From positions 186,001-250,000 of the forward strand of contig JAEPRB010000021.1 in assembly GCA_016758965.1 (NCBI GenBank): a stretch of 64,000 bases of DNA, in the 5' to 3' direction. The notes under the pieces are model-generated. The model made no database searches, was not told where the DNA came from, and worked only from the letters and a program-made list of their open reading frames with translations. Shown here piece after piece: positions 49,256 through 62,581 of the stretch. The stretch is from Circinella minor. Its lineage: Eukaryota > Mucoromycota > Mucoromycetes > Mucorales > Lichtheimiaceae. Position 1 is the first letter of the stretch. The number at the start of each line of letters is the position of its first letter. The position numbers were made by a program, and so were the translations under genes.

Positions 49256-51605
49256 TTACACAGCAGAAGAAGCGGATGCAAAAGAGGCATTATCACTGTC
49301 ATCATCATCTTCGTTATTATGACCACTGACTGATTGTTTTTGCTTTCGCAACTCTTCAATTTCCGATATACAATTATGAGATTTGAATAAGATATGATTC
49401 TCCAAGCTATACTTGCTTTTAGCCTTGCTTCCAGCACCTACATTGTATTGATTCTTGTCATTTGCTTTCAACACAAATTGGATTTCTTGTTCAGCACCAT
49501 CATAATTGTTCTCCATGATAAACATACGAGCATTTTCATATCGTGCAAAATAATAAACGTAATGATCATATACAACATCTTTGGCCGCATTAAAAACAAC
49601 TTGCATAGATTTGTGATGAATAGTACGTAATTTTTCCATATCCTTAGGATCATCCACCTTAAGAAGCAATTGACGAGCCATGATGGCGCGGAGATAGTTA
49701 CCCAAACAAAGGTCATCAGCATAGTTTGGATGTGTTGTACAAAGTTGTGCTAACTCAGTATTAAGGCGCTCAATGTTGATCCATAATTGCTGTATGGGAA
49801 TATAATCACATGCGCCAAATGCATTAGCAATTTCAAGGTCTGCGAACATCAGCATATTATCCTGTTCTATAAATTTGCGTGCCTTTCGTGCAACGAATTT
49901 CTAATTGGAAAAGATATGTGCGGGGAAAATAGCGGCCGGGAATTGTGTGAATAACTAAACCCATTGACCATTGCGTTCAAATATGGCTCCCAGTTTTTAT
50001 CTCTTTTTTTATTTTTATTTCTCACTCTTATTATTTGCATTCACAACTATTATTTTCCAGAAAGAAACCCTAAATAATAAAATGCTTTACCTCCAAAGGA
50101 ATAGATTTACCAGCAATCTTTTGTCTCAAGCTCGGCACTTTTTTCATCAGATAAGCGGCTTGGGTCAAAAGATTACTTTGCTTCTTTTTATCTTGCTCGT
50201 GTTTTGCCAACGTGTATAATGTCATACCTTTGAAATATGCATATACTGCCTTGGACCAGTTACTCTCTTTGTAAAGTATTTCATAAGTATCTGCTGCTGT
50301 CTTCCAGTCCCGCTGCAAGATGCTAATTAAACCACGTTCCCAATAACAAATATGTTGCAATTGTGCCCATTCTTTTTGTGTTTCAATCGCTCGAATATAT
50401 TCAGCATTGGCGTGGTCCAATTTCTGTTCACTAAATAATTGACGACCATGAAAATACAAGAAAAATACACCATTAGGATACAAGTCGAGATTGTATCGTA
50501 AAATTGTTCGACCGAGATCTTCATCCACATGTGACATAGGTATCAATTTGGATATCACAATATGATCACAAATAAGTGCCATATCACAAAATTGTCGTCG
50601 TAATCCTTCTTCTGGACCTTGCCGTTCCACCATAATCCCGGTTTCTTTGTATTTGTCCCAACCACCACTAGACTTAAGCAATTCAAGACCATGTGTACGT
50701 TGACCGGAAAATCCAATAAATTGGACTAATTTCATGACGGTTTTGGGGAGCATGGATAACATCAAGTTAAAGCAGCCCATACCGAATTTGACACCTGAAG
50801 TAAAATGGGCATCCAACGGTTCGGTTGTGGTGTCAATAAATTTTTCCAATACAGTATAAGTCATATAACTTTGACGAACATTAAGACCTTCACGTAAAAA
50901 AGATACTAAACTTTCGTCGTGAATGATGCAAATCATAGCTTTGAGTAGATATGCTTCTGCATGAACAAGTTCCTAATACATATAAATATTATGACTGTTA
51001 GTGAAGTGATACTCTATTATTAATATACATCCCTTTACTTTTCTACTGAACCCTCAAAAACATATGTATATACATACAGCATGGCGATAAAGCGGGCGCA
51101 TTTTTTGCAATCGATCAACGTTTAGACCGTTCTTCACCCAACCTTCCAGGAACCATAATGCCCCATGTGCCTTTCGCATAATATTGGTCGAAAGTTGCAC
51201 AGTATGTCTTAATGCCTCGATAGCAACTTGAAAATCAGTCTGTTCAAACGTCATCATACTCTTCAGCGTTAAAAGGACCGATTTGCCCAATGCATAATAC
51301 ATGGATGTTTTGCATAACTGTGGTTCGAGAATAGCTTCAGCTTCTTGAATACGAGAATTCAAAAATAAGTCAAGAGCTCGACGAGCACTTAACATATCTT
51401 CGAACATTTTCTTCTCTTCTTTTTCTTCTCCTTCGTTTGTTATGAGTGAAGCATGAGATGTTCCTGATTCTGATGCAGTAGTTGATATAGAAGGACGTTT
51501 TTGTTGTTTGAATTTATAATTGTCATTAATGGTGCTCGACTTAGTAGTTAACGAGCTTGTTGAAGGACTGGGTTTTGCGCCGAACGACAGTAATGGCATT
51601 TTCAA
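49256..51605 (-). CDS. Iml2/TTC39-family TPR protein (DUF3808)
   Basis: The family includes yeast Iml2, linked to clearance of protein inclusion bodies through lipid droplets, and animal TTC39. Three exons, 51605-51078, 50972-50091 and 49900-49256, close to 684 aa. A Ser/Thr-rich N-terminus precedes ARRALDLFLNSRIQEAEAIL, the first TPR-like helix. The large exon has GVKFGMGCFNLMLSMLPKTVMKLVQFIGF, the hydrophobic signature of this family, and GLELLKSSGGWD. The later helices include FFLYFHGRQLF and SNWSKAVYAYFKGMTLY. The C-terminus is acidic. The 5' start could be the ATG at 51605 or the second ATG at 51599. It ends tail-to-tail with MGMT across about 280 bases. Confidence 0.92.
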
Positions 51606-52369
51606 ATATTAATGAGAGAAACAAGAAGGTGAAAATAGAAACAAAAAAAAAAAAGAAAAAGAAAAAGGAAAAGATTGATGGCTTCATGCTCATTACTTTC
51701 TTTTTTTATAGTATTATAATTATTATTTCGTCACAGAAAGTTCACACGTCTATTTTTATAGTGGTCAAGGCACAAAATCATTAAAACACACATTTTGCGG
51801 ACTTCCCTATTTAGTCAAGAATAAAGAAATGAACGTGTCAATACTTACTCTCTTTGTTCAAATTTAGACATTTATAATTAAAAAAAAAAGCTAATAATCA
51901 ATGTGTTACAAGTAACCTTTTTCTACTGCTTTTACTCTATATCTCTATATGAAGATGAATATGATGACAATGATAAGACTGACATTTGATACTAGAAGAA
52001 GTTTCTTTTGTTTCCCTTTTATTTAATAAACCAATAGTGAACAAATATCGTTAGAAGCGAAAAGAAATAGATGTTTTAAAAGAAGACAGAAAAGGGTTCG
52101 TCAACATATTTTTCCTTTATTTGACATTTTTAGGTTTTTGGATGTGGTACACTTATGGAAGTTGCTATGGGAACAACGCTTGAACCTCTTAGCAACAGAC
52201 ATCCACTTTTTTATAATGGTACCTAAGATATTTGAGTCCGTATCTGAAAATAAGGCAAATTAACGCGTTTGGGGTTGACTTGGCATAAATAGCAAAAGTT
52301 GGAGTCCGATAAAGAGTTGATTTTCGTCGCGTTTTCCTACATTCTACAATTATTATCAAAAGACTTACC
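51606..52369. promoter_or_regulatory. Divergent promoter region (Iml2-like and thymidylate kinase)
   Basis: 764 bases between start codons of oppositely oriented genes. A/T-rich with purine tracts at 51640-51675. No specific sites were recognised. Confidence 0.5.
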
Positions 52370-52532
52370 ATGCGCGGCTTATTCCTTGTTGTTGAAGGAT
52401 GTGATCGATCAGGAAAATCTACACAATGTGAACGTCTTTTACAGCGATTTAAAAGTCAAGGGCGTGATGCTCAATTAATAAAGTTTCCAGGTACATAACA
52501 TTTACATCTATAAGAATATAGGTGTATATATG

Positions 52533-52583
<51 letters not shown>

Positions 52584-53409
52584 CAAATGAAGCTTTATTT
52601 TTCAAACAAAGATCACCCCTTATCATTTACCTTTCTTTATAGATCGCACTACACAAACAGGTCAAATGATTGATGGTTATTTAAAACAAACACAGCAACT
52701 TGATGATCACGCCATTCATTTACTATTTTCTGCTAATCGATGGGAAGCCATGTAAGGTTTATAATAATTAATGATTAATAATTTTATTTTGAAGCAGCTA
52801 AAGTAATTAGAAACTGGTGTTTTTATTTTCAGGGACTCGATAGTTACAAAATTGAAAGCAGGCATCACACTTATTGTTGATAGATATGCATTTTCTGGTG
52901 TTGCATTTTCAGCAGCCAAAGTATATAAACAAATAGAGAAAAAGAGAGGGATTAAAATATATGAAATTAATAGGTAAATATGCGTATATTTGTTAGGGAC
53001 TCGATTTGGAATGGTGTAAACATCCAGATGTTGGCCTGCTGATCCCTGACAAGGTCTTGTTTTTGGATTTGCCTATAGAAAAGGCTGAGCAACGTGGTGG
53101 ATTTGGGGTTGAACGATATGAAACACGAGAATTACAAATTAAAGTGCGAGATTTGTTTATGAAACTAAAACAAGATAGTTGGAAGGTAACCCTTTATGGT
53201 TCTTTTTTTCTAAAGGATGACCAGAACTCTGACCTCTCATCTTTTATGTACTACTCTCGGAGAGATTTAGGCTAAAAAACAAACAAATGATTTATTAATA
53301 GGTTGTAGATGGGGATCAAACAATGGATACGATTCATGAAAATATGTGGAATACTGTTAATTCTCTAAAACCTAATAGTGAAGAACCTCGATTTGGATTA
53401 TGGAAGTAA
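52370..53409 (+). CDS. Thymidylate kinase (dTMP kinase)
   Basis: Phosphorylates dTMP to dTDP for DNA synthesis; yeast Cdc8 counterpart. Five exons, 52370-52490, 52643-52751, 52833-52920, 52997-53185 and 53302-53409, close to exactly 204 aa, as in eukaryotic enzymes. The P-loop is EGCDRSGKST (residues 9-18). TQTGQMIDGYL and HLLFSANRWE follow. [22 protein letters not shown] carries the DRY substrate motif (93-95), and LFLDLPIEKAEQRGGFGVERYE is the lid region. Intron 1 contains a (GT)n microsatellite of about 49 bp. There is no sign of damage. The start is the first ATG, directly before the P-loop, as in the family. Confidence 0.96.
52534..52582 (+). repeat. (TG)n microsatellite in intron 1
   Basis: About 24 uninterrupted TG units within the first intron of the thymidylate kinase gene. 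The length is likely to vary between strains. Confidence 0.9.
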
Positions 53410-53931
53410 AAATAAATAAATAAAAACTATATCTTTATAAGAAAGGAAGAGCTAAAAAAAAGAGTAAAAAAATGGTATCAGAATGTTTGTTATTTCGAGT
53501 TTGATATGGTTATTGTTGCTTATTACATTTTTTAAATGCCACGATCTTATTTGTTTGATTTTTGAGGCACCATTGCGTAATACAGAGTGTGTGAACTGTA
53601 CAATGATGATAAACTGAATTTGATGATAGCCTGTCATTTTAATCCAATGACTTCCCCCGTTTGGATGAATATAAGAGATGGCGTTATTACCGGAGTCTAA
53701 TATGCATATGCTACACTTAACCTTTGTAACAAGACCTGGGTTTCTTTTCACACTATTTTATGCATGCGAGGAGAAAAGAGCAGTGGCTCAACAATATAAT
53801 GTTTCTCACATCTCTTCTTTTTTGCTTTTTCTTTTTTTTTCGTATTCGCATCCGGCTCTTCTTGCTATTACTATTTTCATTCCCACTATACATTCTTGTA
53901 TATAAGCATTTATTTCCATATAGTAATTAAA
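53410..53931. promoter_or_regulatory. Intergenic upstream of dynein light intermediate chain gene
   Basis: About 520 bases between two same-strand genes. Contains a C/T-rich stretch near 53800-53900, common before fungal start codons. No gene was recognised. Confidence 0.5.
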
Positions 53932-56452
53932 ATGATGATAGACGACAATAACAATGTGTGGTCTGCTATATTGAAAACAGCTTCTTTATCCAAGCGAATA
54001 CATACGAAAAATGTACTTTTGTTAGGTTCGAAAACAAGAACAACAATAGCTTTAAAGGTTTGAATATGTTACTCACACTATTTTCTCTTTTTTTTTATCC
54101 CTATGTTTTATACGTCAAAAGGGGATTCATGTTCTGGAAAATCGACACTAGCACATTACCTCAAGCATCAACCAAATATTAAAGCGGATAATAAAAATGA
54201 GTATTCTGACAATGAGCCATCACAACAACACAAAGAAGCTTGTTTTATTCGTACAGTTGCCAGTGGTGGTTATGTCAAAGCTGTCAAACAAGATCTGGAT
54301 GCTGAGACAACAAAAATGCTTGGTGTAGGATATACCTCATCCCTTGTCCATAATCAAAATAATGAAGGTATAACACTGTCAATAAATTATCTCTTTCATT
54401 TAAATTATTACATTTGACACGCAGACCGTTGGCATACAAAGTATCTAGTGTGCGAATATATGTATTAGCACAGCTTCTATAACTTATGTCTATATATAGC
54501 CATTTTACGTCTTGGGATTTACCAACTCGACAATAAACAGCTGTTTTCACTACTGGACCCAGTATTAACAGATGATAATTTATTTGGGATCATTGTTTTG
54601 GATTGGACAAAACCATGGACATTTCTTGAATCATTACAACTATGGTTATCAGTGTTAAATCGATGGTCGGCAAAAGTCGTTACCAATGAGTCAAAAAATA
54701 AAGGTTAGAAATAGTTTATAATTGTGAATATCATGCAAATTTCAAAAAGAAATCTTAATACACACATATTGTTTTTACTAACGACAGCAAACCATGTTAT
54801 TTTACTATAGTGGAAGAATATTTGCGAGAATATAAATATCAATTAAATGACAACAACACCAATAATAGCGACCATGATGTGGTTGCTGCGGAAGTGCATG
54901 GGACTTTTACAGTAAATCTCGGGATTCCGATTGCTGTGGTGTGCTGCAAGGTAAATAAATGGCTATCGTTGCACGATTGCTTTTTTCTATTTTTTAATTT
55001 ATTTGAGTTACATTACAATGTTATCTTACATCACAAAAAAAACATTAATATATTGGTAGAGTGATGCTCAAAAAATGCTTGAAGAAGAATACGGATATGA
55101 TGAAGCACAGTTAGACTATATTCAACAAACGCTCCGATGCATCTGCATGAAATGTAATTGTATACTACAAATATAGGATATGATTAAAAATATTTTTTTT
55201 TTAATTTTTTAATTTTTTAATTTTTTTTTTTTTTTTGCTTTATACACTATATTGAAACATATATTGTACATATATATACGTATAATATATACATCGACAA
55301 CATGATATTAATGATTATAAAGATGGTGCAGCACTCTTTTACACCTCGACTTTTCATCCATCTACATTTAATAATCTACGAGAATATATTGCTCATCGAA
55401 GCGATTCAACCATACCATCAACGATTCAACCTCAACATGCAGAATCTACACGTGTATTAATACCTGCAGGATGGGATACATGGGAAAAAATCAAAGCATT
55501 AGAAGAAAACTCTCAATGTAAAGTGGAAAAAGAGTGGAATGACATTATACAAAATCAATCGGGAGATGAAATCACGACAGGACATTCTATTTATTGCGAA
55601 GCTATACCGGAACCAGTATATGAAAATCAATGTCAAGGGTCACAGTCCACTGTTACTAGTGAAGATGAACAAGTCCTTTATGCACGTTATTTTCAACATT
55701 CATCTGCTGTACAACCACCGTTACCACCTCCCCTTTCAACGACTTTCTTACGAGAATTAGAACATTGTAAAGCATCAATATCTATTTCTCCGCCAAAAGA
55801 TACTCTTAAAGTAAGTTTATTTTTTATATTATTATCAACAATAACTATATATTCAGGAAGTGGGGTAGTAATAATCAAATTAAAGTTTTCTCTAACAAAT
55901 GTATACGCATAAAAAAAAGTATACATCATTACCTTTATTGCCAACTACGCATCACATAGAAATGGGAACTGCAACTACTTCTACTACTGCTACAATCTCA
56001 CCACCTGCTGTTTCCTTATATACCACTAGCACAACAGCCACCACTTCTGTAAATACAATCTCTTCTTCTCTATCAACAACTGCTAACTCCAGAAACAATA
56101 ATAATCCTACTTCCATGGTAAAAAGAATAGCTTCTTATTATAATTGGATATTCATTGACAAAAGTTGATAGTAACGAGATTCTATTTATTTTATTACCCT
56201 TAGACTGGCTTTTCTACTACTACCAACGTTTCTTCTACTTATAATAACAAAATAGGAGTAACAGCATCCCCGTCCTCAGAGATTATTAGCCAATTTTTCC
56301 AGAAATTGTTATATAAAAATATGGAACAAACTCCATCTTCGACAGGTGATGGTGATGGTGATGGAGCTGCCAATGATAGAATATCACACTCTTCTGGTGG
56401 CGTAGACAGCAGTATGCATAATAGTCGCCCACCGTGTGTAAATACTACATAA
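53932..56452 (+). CDS. Cytoplasmic dynein light intermediate chain
   Basis: Links the dynein-1 motor to cargo adaptors. Eight exons: 53932-54025, 54122-54367, 54500-54703, 54811-54950, 55060-55153, 55323-55810, 55920-56117 and 56204-56452, closing to 570 aa. The N-terminal G-like domain has NVLLLGDSCSGKSTLAHYL (P-loop). ILRLGIYQLDNKQLFSLLDP, FGIIVLDWTKPWTFLESLQ and LGIPIAVVCCKSDA follow, then YGAALFYTSTFHPSTFNN. The linker is Ser/Thr- and Asn-rich. The short C-terminal helix SEIISQFFQKLLYK matches the adaptor-binding helix of animal LICs. Exon 7's acceptor lies after a run of A (AAAAAAAAG), weaker than usual but the only one that keeps the frame. The start could be either of two adjacent ATGs (53932 or 53935). 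Confidence 0.9.
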
Positions 56453-59400
56453 AATCTTTCTCATATTTGGTAATAACTTTATCATTATTAACTTCCTCTT
56501 TTTTTTTAAGCAAAAACAGTCTACCCAGATCTGTATTATTATTATTATTATTATTATTTTGGCCCTCCCCCTAAATACGTAACCATATAGCTTTCTCATC
56601 ATCAATTAAGAACATCATAAACATGAACAATAAAAATTACCAAATTAGGAATTAAATTATCTTCTGGGGTTACATATCATAACAACAGTTTCTTATTCTC
56701 CTTATTACTACAATTATCATTGTAGATAGAAAACCGGTTTTATTACCGTCGTACGAGACAAACTGGTGAATTAACAATAGAATGAACCCTTTTTTCGTCT
56801 TTATCGTTGTTATTGTGTTACTTTTGTTAACTCGCATATACAGAATATTGCATAATTATGTATATATATATATATATATATATGACGATTTACCATTTAC
56901 ATAACAAAATAGGGCTTTTTATTTTATGCAGTAAACTCTTTTTGTTTTATTGTTTTCTAATTATGACTGGAGATAATAAAAAAAGACTTATTCCTCATCA
57001 TGCTTGTTTTTCTCTACTAATTATTTAGTATTGCCAAAATTACATGCATCATTTTCAGTCAATTTTAACCTTTATTGTTATTGCTATTTACACAACAACT
57101 AACAAATCTAATGTCTTTATTAAATTGATTTAACAATAATTGAAAATACACCCTGCTCATCATGTGGAAGATGATACTAATGATAAAATTTATCTAACAA
57201 CTTAGTTATTTATTCTCCTCTTCCCCCCAACATAAATAAATAACTCAATCTGATGGTCTATAATAATTAATAAAAGATCATATGAATCACACATTGGCTT
57301 CGGTCTGTGAGCTCTTATTAAAAAAGAAAGGTCGAATGACAAGCGGAGATAAACCCCCTTTTCATATACAAAGAACCAGGATTAATTATAAAAATACAGT
57401 GTGTGATAGATAGACATCACTTGACCGTTTCATCGTTTCCTTTTTATTCATAACTTTTTTTTTGTTGCTGTTTGTATATTCTGCGAAGCAACAGTGTGCC
57501 TCATTATAAACAAGATGTCAGATTTTATAATTATTTTCATAGCTGTTGTATATTATTTCAAATCTCGATTGTTCTTGGTTTCTTTTTACCATTTCTTTTG
57601 CAAAAGTCATCTGAGTTTTCTTTTTGTGATGAAGAGGCGTAATATTTTTTTTTTATAAAACCAGAAGGAACAGTATTATATAGATCGTCATCAAAAAGTA
57701 ATCACAAGAACAAACTCTACTTTTTTTCTTGTGTATCTTTCACTTTTTAAAGTTGAACTGTTGTCGGGGTGATAAAAAAAAATTAAGGGGGTTTGTGGTA
57801 GAAAGGAGCAAAGCTTAAAGGGGGCGAGAAAGAGCTTTTTTTTTGAGAGAAAAAGTTTTATATGGATAAATGATATATACAACAACAAAATAATAACTAC
57901 AAAGTGCTTCGAAAAACAACTAAAAAAAATTACTTGACGCGCTAATGGAGATACCAATGGACGATGCATCATCCTGCAGCACTTTGCATGTTAGCAAAAC
58001 ATATATCCATATATACAAGAAAAATAAAAATAAAAAATATTATTATAAGCAAAGATCGGCGACATTCTAATCATCATCATCATTCTAATCATTTATCATA
58101 ATTATTATTATTATCAAACAAATGTCAAACACTTTTTTTTAATAATAAATTAGATTGTTTCTTTTTTATTTGATTAATAAACTAAATAATAAATTATTAT
58201 AACAAACTTGTTCGTTACGTACCCATATTATTTTATCGTCTGATATATGCATATAATATATAACAACAATCATTATAAATCATTCACTCCTTCAATAATA
58301 ATAATAATAGTATTATTATTATTACTCTTGATTAAAAAAAAATGCCAGGTTGTTTTATCCTTTTTTACGCCGCCGAAACTTTTAATTTACTCTTTTCTCT
58401 CTCTCTCACACACACACACACACTCTCATCATCATCATCATCAATCCACCAATTCAAATAATAATTCACACCCCCTCTCGAAATTCTCCCCCTTTTGAAT
58501 CCCCTGAAGAGAGAGGGGGTTGTGCGTGAATTAGAAGACAAGGGGGAGACCATGAAAACATTTCAGCTGAAAGAGATTACCAAAAGAAGTTTTTGATACA
58601 CCTAAAAAAAAAATTATAATGAAACGATCACGGGCTTTTCTTGTGTTCCGAAGGTTACCATAACTTTTTTTATAAACTATGACAGCCGTATACTTGAATT
58701 GGGAAATTGATCAATTGCCCGGGTTGAGGTCTCGTGAACTTTTTTTTTATTTACACTTAAGACTTAGTGGCACTTTTTTGCTTCAAATATTTTTGTTGTT
58801 TTGTTGTTCGAGGCACATTTTGTTTTGGGGGTGATTAGAGAAGAGGAGAAATGTTGATATAGTATTATTATTATTATTATTACGAGAACATTTAAAAATA
58901 ATAATAATCAAATAATATTATAAAATAATAATAATAAACAACAAATTGTAAAGAGAGAAAGTTCGATTGAGCGGAATTGTTGTGTTGTTGTAAAGATGAT
59001 GACGGAAAGTGGTTTTTTTTTTGTTTTAGTTTATATTTCAATTCTTTCCGCCCATCCAAAATGCCCATAGATGGAAACAATGAAATAGGAGTTAAATAGA
59101 TCTTATATTATAGTGAGAAGTTATAAAAAAAAAGTTAAGAAAGAAAAAAAAAAACTAAAGGGCGGCAAAATTTGGGGGTGAGGGGGGTGAGGGGTAAGAA
59201 AAAAAAGAGAGAGAGGAGATATGAGTTATTATGTGAAATGGAACAAAGGATATGAGTATAGTGTGTGAAAAATTGAATTGTTAATATGTTAATGAAGAAG
59301 AGGAGGTACATACCATATTATCAAATATCAACTCATTATCAAATGTATGAAATAATCGTCCCATTTACTTTTATCAAAGTTGGCATTATTATTATTATTA

Positions 59401-60463
59401 TTATTATACTATATACTTTATTTTTCTCTCACAGTTAACATACACACGTGCCATATCCTTCTACTACTATTAATTAGAGTATTAAAAAAATGATGCGCCG
59501 TAGTTTTGTAGAAATAGCCCCATCTCCAAGGGGTTCTTTGCGTTAAGCGCTTGGCTTAATGTTTGATTCAACCCGTGTTTCCGTTTCTAATAGCATTTAC
59601 ACGTAACAAAAAAAAGTGTAATGGGATTGAACAACTACTAACATGTTTATGTTTATGTTTTTTTTTTCTTTTGAGTATATATAGACATATATATGCAGGT
59701 AACTCAACTGTCGTGCAGCACACACACAAACAGTAAATAGTAATAATAATATCTCTATAGCGTCACACTCCCCCCTCTCTTTCTCCTTCTTGAAAAGAAA
59801 AACCAAGTTATTAAAGCCGCAATCCATTTATGGGTTAAAACTTTGTTATTCTCAAAGACTATACTTGCCATTTTCGCCACATGCTAACTTTTTTTTCCCC
59901 GCCTTATTTTAAAACTGAAAGTCGGTTCATTGCTTGAGAAACCTGCGCCTTCTCTCTCTTCTCTTTTTTTTTTTAATTCAAAACCACACACATTCACGTA
60001 TATAAATATATATTATACGGATAGATAAATCTTTAATATTTATTTTTGTTTCTTTTATTTTACATTTTTTTCTTGTATACGCGCTTCTATTTTGTCATCG
60101 TTTAGCGATAGTTTATTATTATTGCTGTAATAATATTTTTAGTCGCATAAAAAAAAGAAAAAGAACTTGACGTGATACTCGTACAAAAAGGTAATAAAAA
60201 AAGACCTGTTGTGTAGCTTAAACAAAAAGAAATGATTGTGCCTCGATCTGCCGTTCATTATAATAACAAAACACCATTTATTCAAACTTTTCATAGCATT
60301 CAAAACACGGACTTTTTTTACTAGTGAAGAAACAATTTCGTAGCAAATTTTAGCATATAACAAACAAAGGTAGTTTGTCTACTCTAATTATATTTCGTTT
60401 AATTTATTTTTAAGATCAAAAATATATTAATTTTATGAGCATGATTGTTGTTAGAAAATAATC
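56453..60463. promoter_or_regulatory. 4-kb gene-free region upstream of APSES factor
   Basis: No coding region recognised. It contains ATT/AAT runs near 56535-56560 and 58865-58885, (TC)n(AC)n(ATC)n at about 58396-58442, and a near-perfect palindrome at 58701-58720. Long upstream regions are usual for StuA/Efg1-type regulators, which have long 5' UTRs and complex control in other fungi. The transcription start is not visible. Confidence 0.55.
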
Positions 60464-62581
60464 ATGGAAAGCACTCTTTATCATTCAAATATTTATTCTA
60501 CAACGGGTGCACCATCACCTTACATCGCATCTAGTTTTGCAGAACAACACCAACTTCCACCATTGCCGCAATATCGACACCATAATAATATGTTCGGCAC
60601 TCGTTCACCGTACATATCATCTCCTTATCACCACCCATACAATGGCCATGGGGCCGACATGGCAACGAGCCCTGGTGGCCCTGACTCATATGCTCCTAGC
60701 TGGTCATCTTCTTCATTTATGAGCTCACCAACATCATTGCCACTACCACCCAATAGCTTCCGAGGACGGTACCCACCTCCTCATTCTTCATCAGGATATC
60801 CCAGTGCATCGTGCTCATCTCCAGATACTGGAAGTTTAACTGGAGCAGCACCTATTCAAAGACCTAAACTCACCACAACTGTGTGGGAAGATGAAGGTAC
60901 ACTTTGTTATCAAGTTGACGCTAAGAATATTTGCGTTGCTCGTCGTCAAGGTATTTCTTTTTCTTTTTTTAATTCTTAACGAAAAAAAAAATTGTAAGCA
61001 AACAAACAATCAAATCACAAGTGATCGCTCATTGAATTTTTTCTTCTTTCCTTCTTCTTTTGTACCTGTGTGATACAATATAGACAATGACATGGTAAAC
61101 GGAACAAAGCTCTTAAACGTTGTTGGTATGTCTCGTGGAAAACGTGACGGTATCTTGAAAAATGAGAAAGGTCGTGTCGTCGTCAAGGTAGGTGCTATGC
61201 ATCTTAAAGGCGTTTGGTAAGTTCAAAGCATGAAAAAAAGTTTCTTCTCCTTTCATCTATACAAGCCCCCTTTTTCCCTTTAATTTTTTTTGTTGGCCCG
61301 CCCACTTATCACACTATTACTTTTTACCACCATAACACAAACCTATTTGCATTTTGTACCTCTCTTTGGTTTTCCGCCCTTCTCACTCTTTAACTCCACT
61401 TGTTTTTGCCTTTTTTTACTAACTTTCCGGTTTTCCGAATATAGGATAACATTTTCAAGAGGAAAAGATTTAGCTACAAAATTTAAGATTTTGGATTTAT
61501 TATATCCACTATTTACTGATGATCCTTCCATGTTTCTTTGCCCATCTTCTTCAGCAAACAGCAATAATGATAGTACCACGAGTACTAGTAGCAACAACAG
61601 CAATGGTGTTCCCGTGACTTCGGATACTGCTTCTGTTGAAACAGCTCAATCTTCATCTACAGTCAAATCATTAGTTCATCATCACCATACAAGCAATGTT
61701 CCACCCCTGATGGCCTATAAAACTGATAGTTATAATATGTTACCTTCTTGGATGGATCAACGTTCATATCAACAATCTTTGCCAAGTATTAATAATAATA
61801 ATAACGATAGTAATGGTAAGTTTCTCTATTACTTTGATGACGATAGTTATCCATAGTTTCGATTAATGGAAAACAAGGAACAAAAGTATTAATTTTAATT
61901 TTTGTTTTGTTTTTCTTTGCTTTAGTCTATCGTTCACAAAACTGTAGCCCAGTCCCAAGCACCGTGGCATCTGCCTGTGGTGCTGATGACCCTTATGGAA
62001 TGTTTAGTCAGCCTGAGTATGATTATCGTTCTACTTTGGGTCGTACATTTGCAGAGCAAAATGAATTTTCTTCATCTGCATATGATAGCAATACATTCTT
62101 GAGTCATAAACCTGACATGTTTGGTGATGAAAGTACTATTACTACACCACCTCATACCGCTACTTATTCAAGTAGTTTACCATCCGACAAATCTTATGGT
62201 TTGGAAGAATTGCCAATTCCACAACAACCTACATCCATCTATAATCCACGACATCAACACGGTTTGGAACACGTAGTGAATTCCCCTGATGATGAAAATG
62301 ATGGTTCTGATTTCACTGCTACCGCAACTGGTAAGGATAGCATTTTTTTTTGCATTTGATTATTATCATATTTTTAATAATATATAAAAATTAATAACAA
62401 CGAAAATGTATCATCAATAGTATTATCCGAAGATGGTTCTACTATCGTACCCGAATCAGTAGTAGTAGATTATTCACGAAAACGAAAGATGGATGATACT
62501 CAAGAATACAGTTCACAAAATAACTGTACCAAGAAATTAAACAATCCTATTCGTCATCCAACAAAACGTATCAAGAATTAA
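60464..62581 (+). CDS. APSES-type transcription factor (StuA/Efg1/Asm1-like)
   Basis: DNA-binding regulator of development and dimorphism in fungi. Five exons, 60464-60950, 61084-61216, 61445-61815, 61926-62330 and 62421-62581, close to 518 aa. The N-terminal 130 residues are Ser/Pro/Tyr-rich. The APSES (KilA-N-like) domain spans about 133-235: [19 protein letters not shown], then [19 protein letters not shown] and [19 protein letters not shown] and DLLYPLF. All core family residues are present and it crosses two introns. The rest is low-complexity with Asn runs and His runs (HHHH). The basic end [10 protein letters not shown] is a likely nuclear signal. No ankyrin repeats follow, so it is the StuA type rather than the Swi4/Mbp1 type. 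The start is the only good in-frame ATG before the conserved N-terminal block. Confidence 0.95.
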
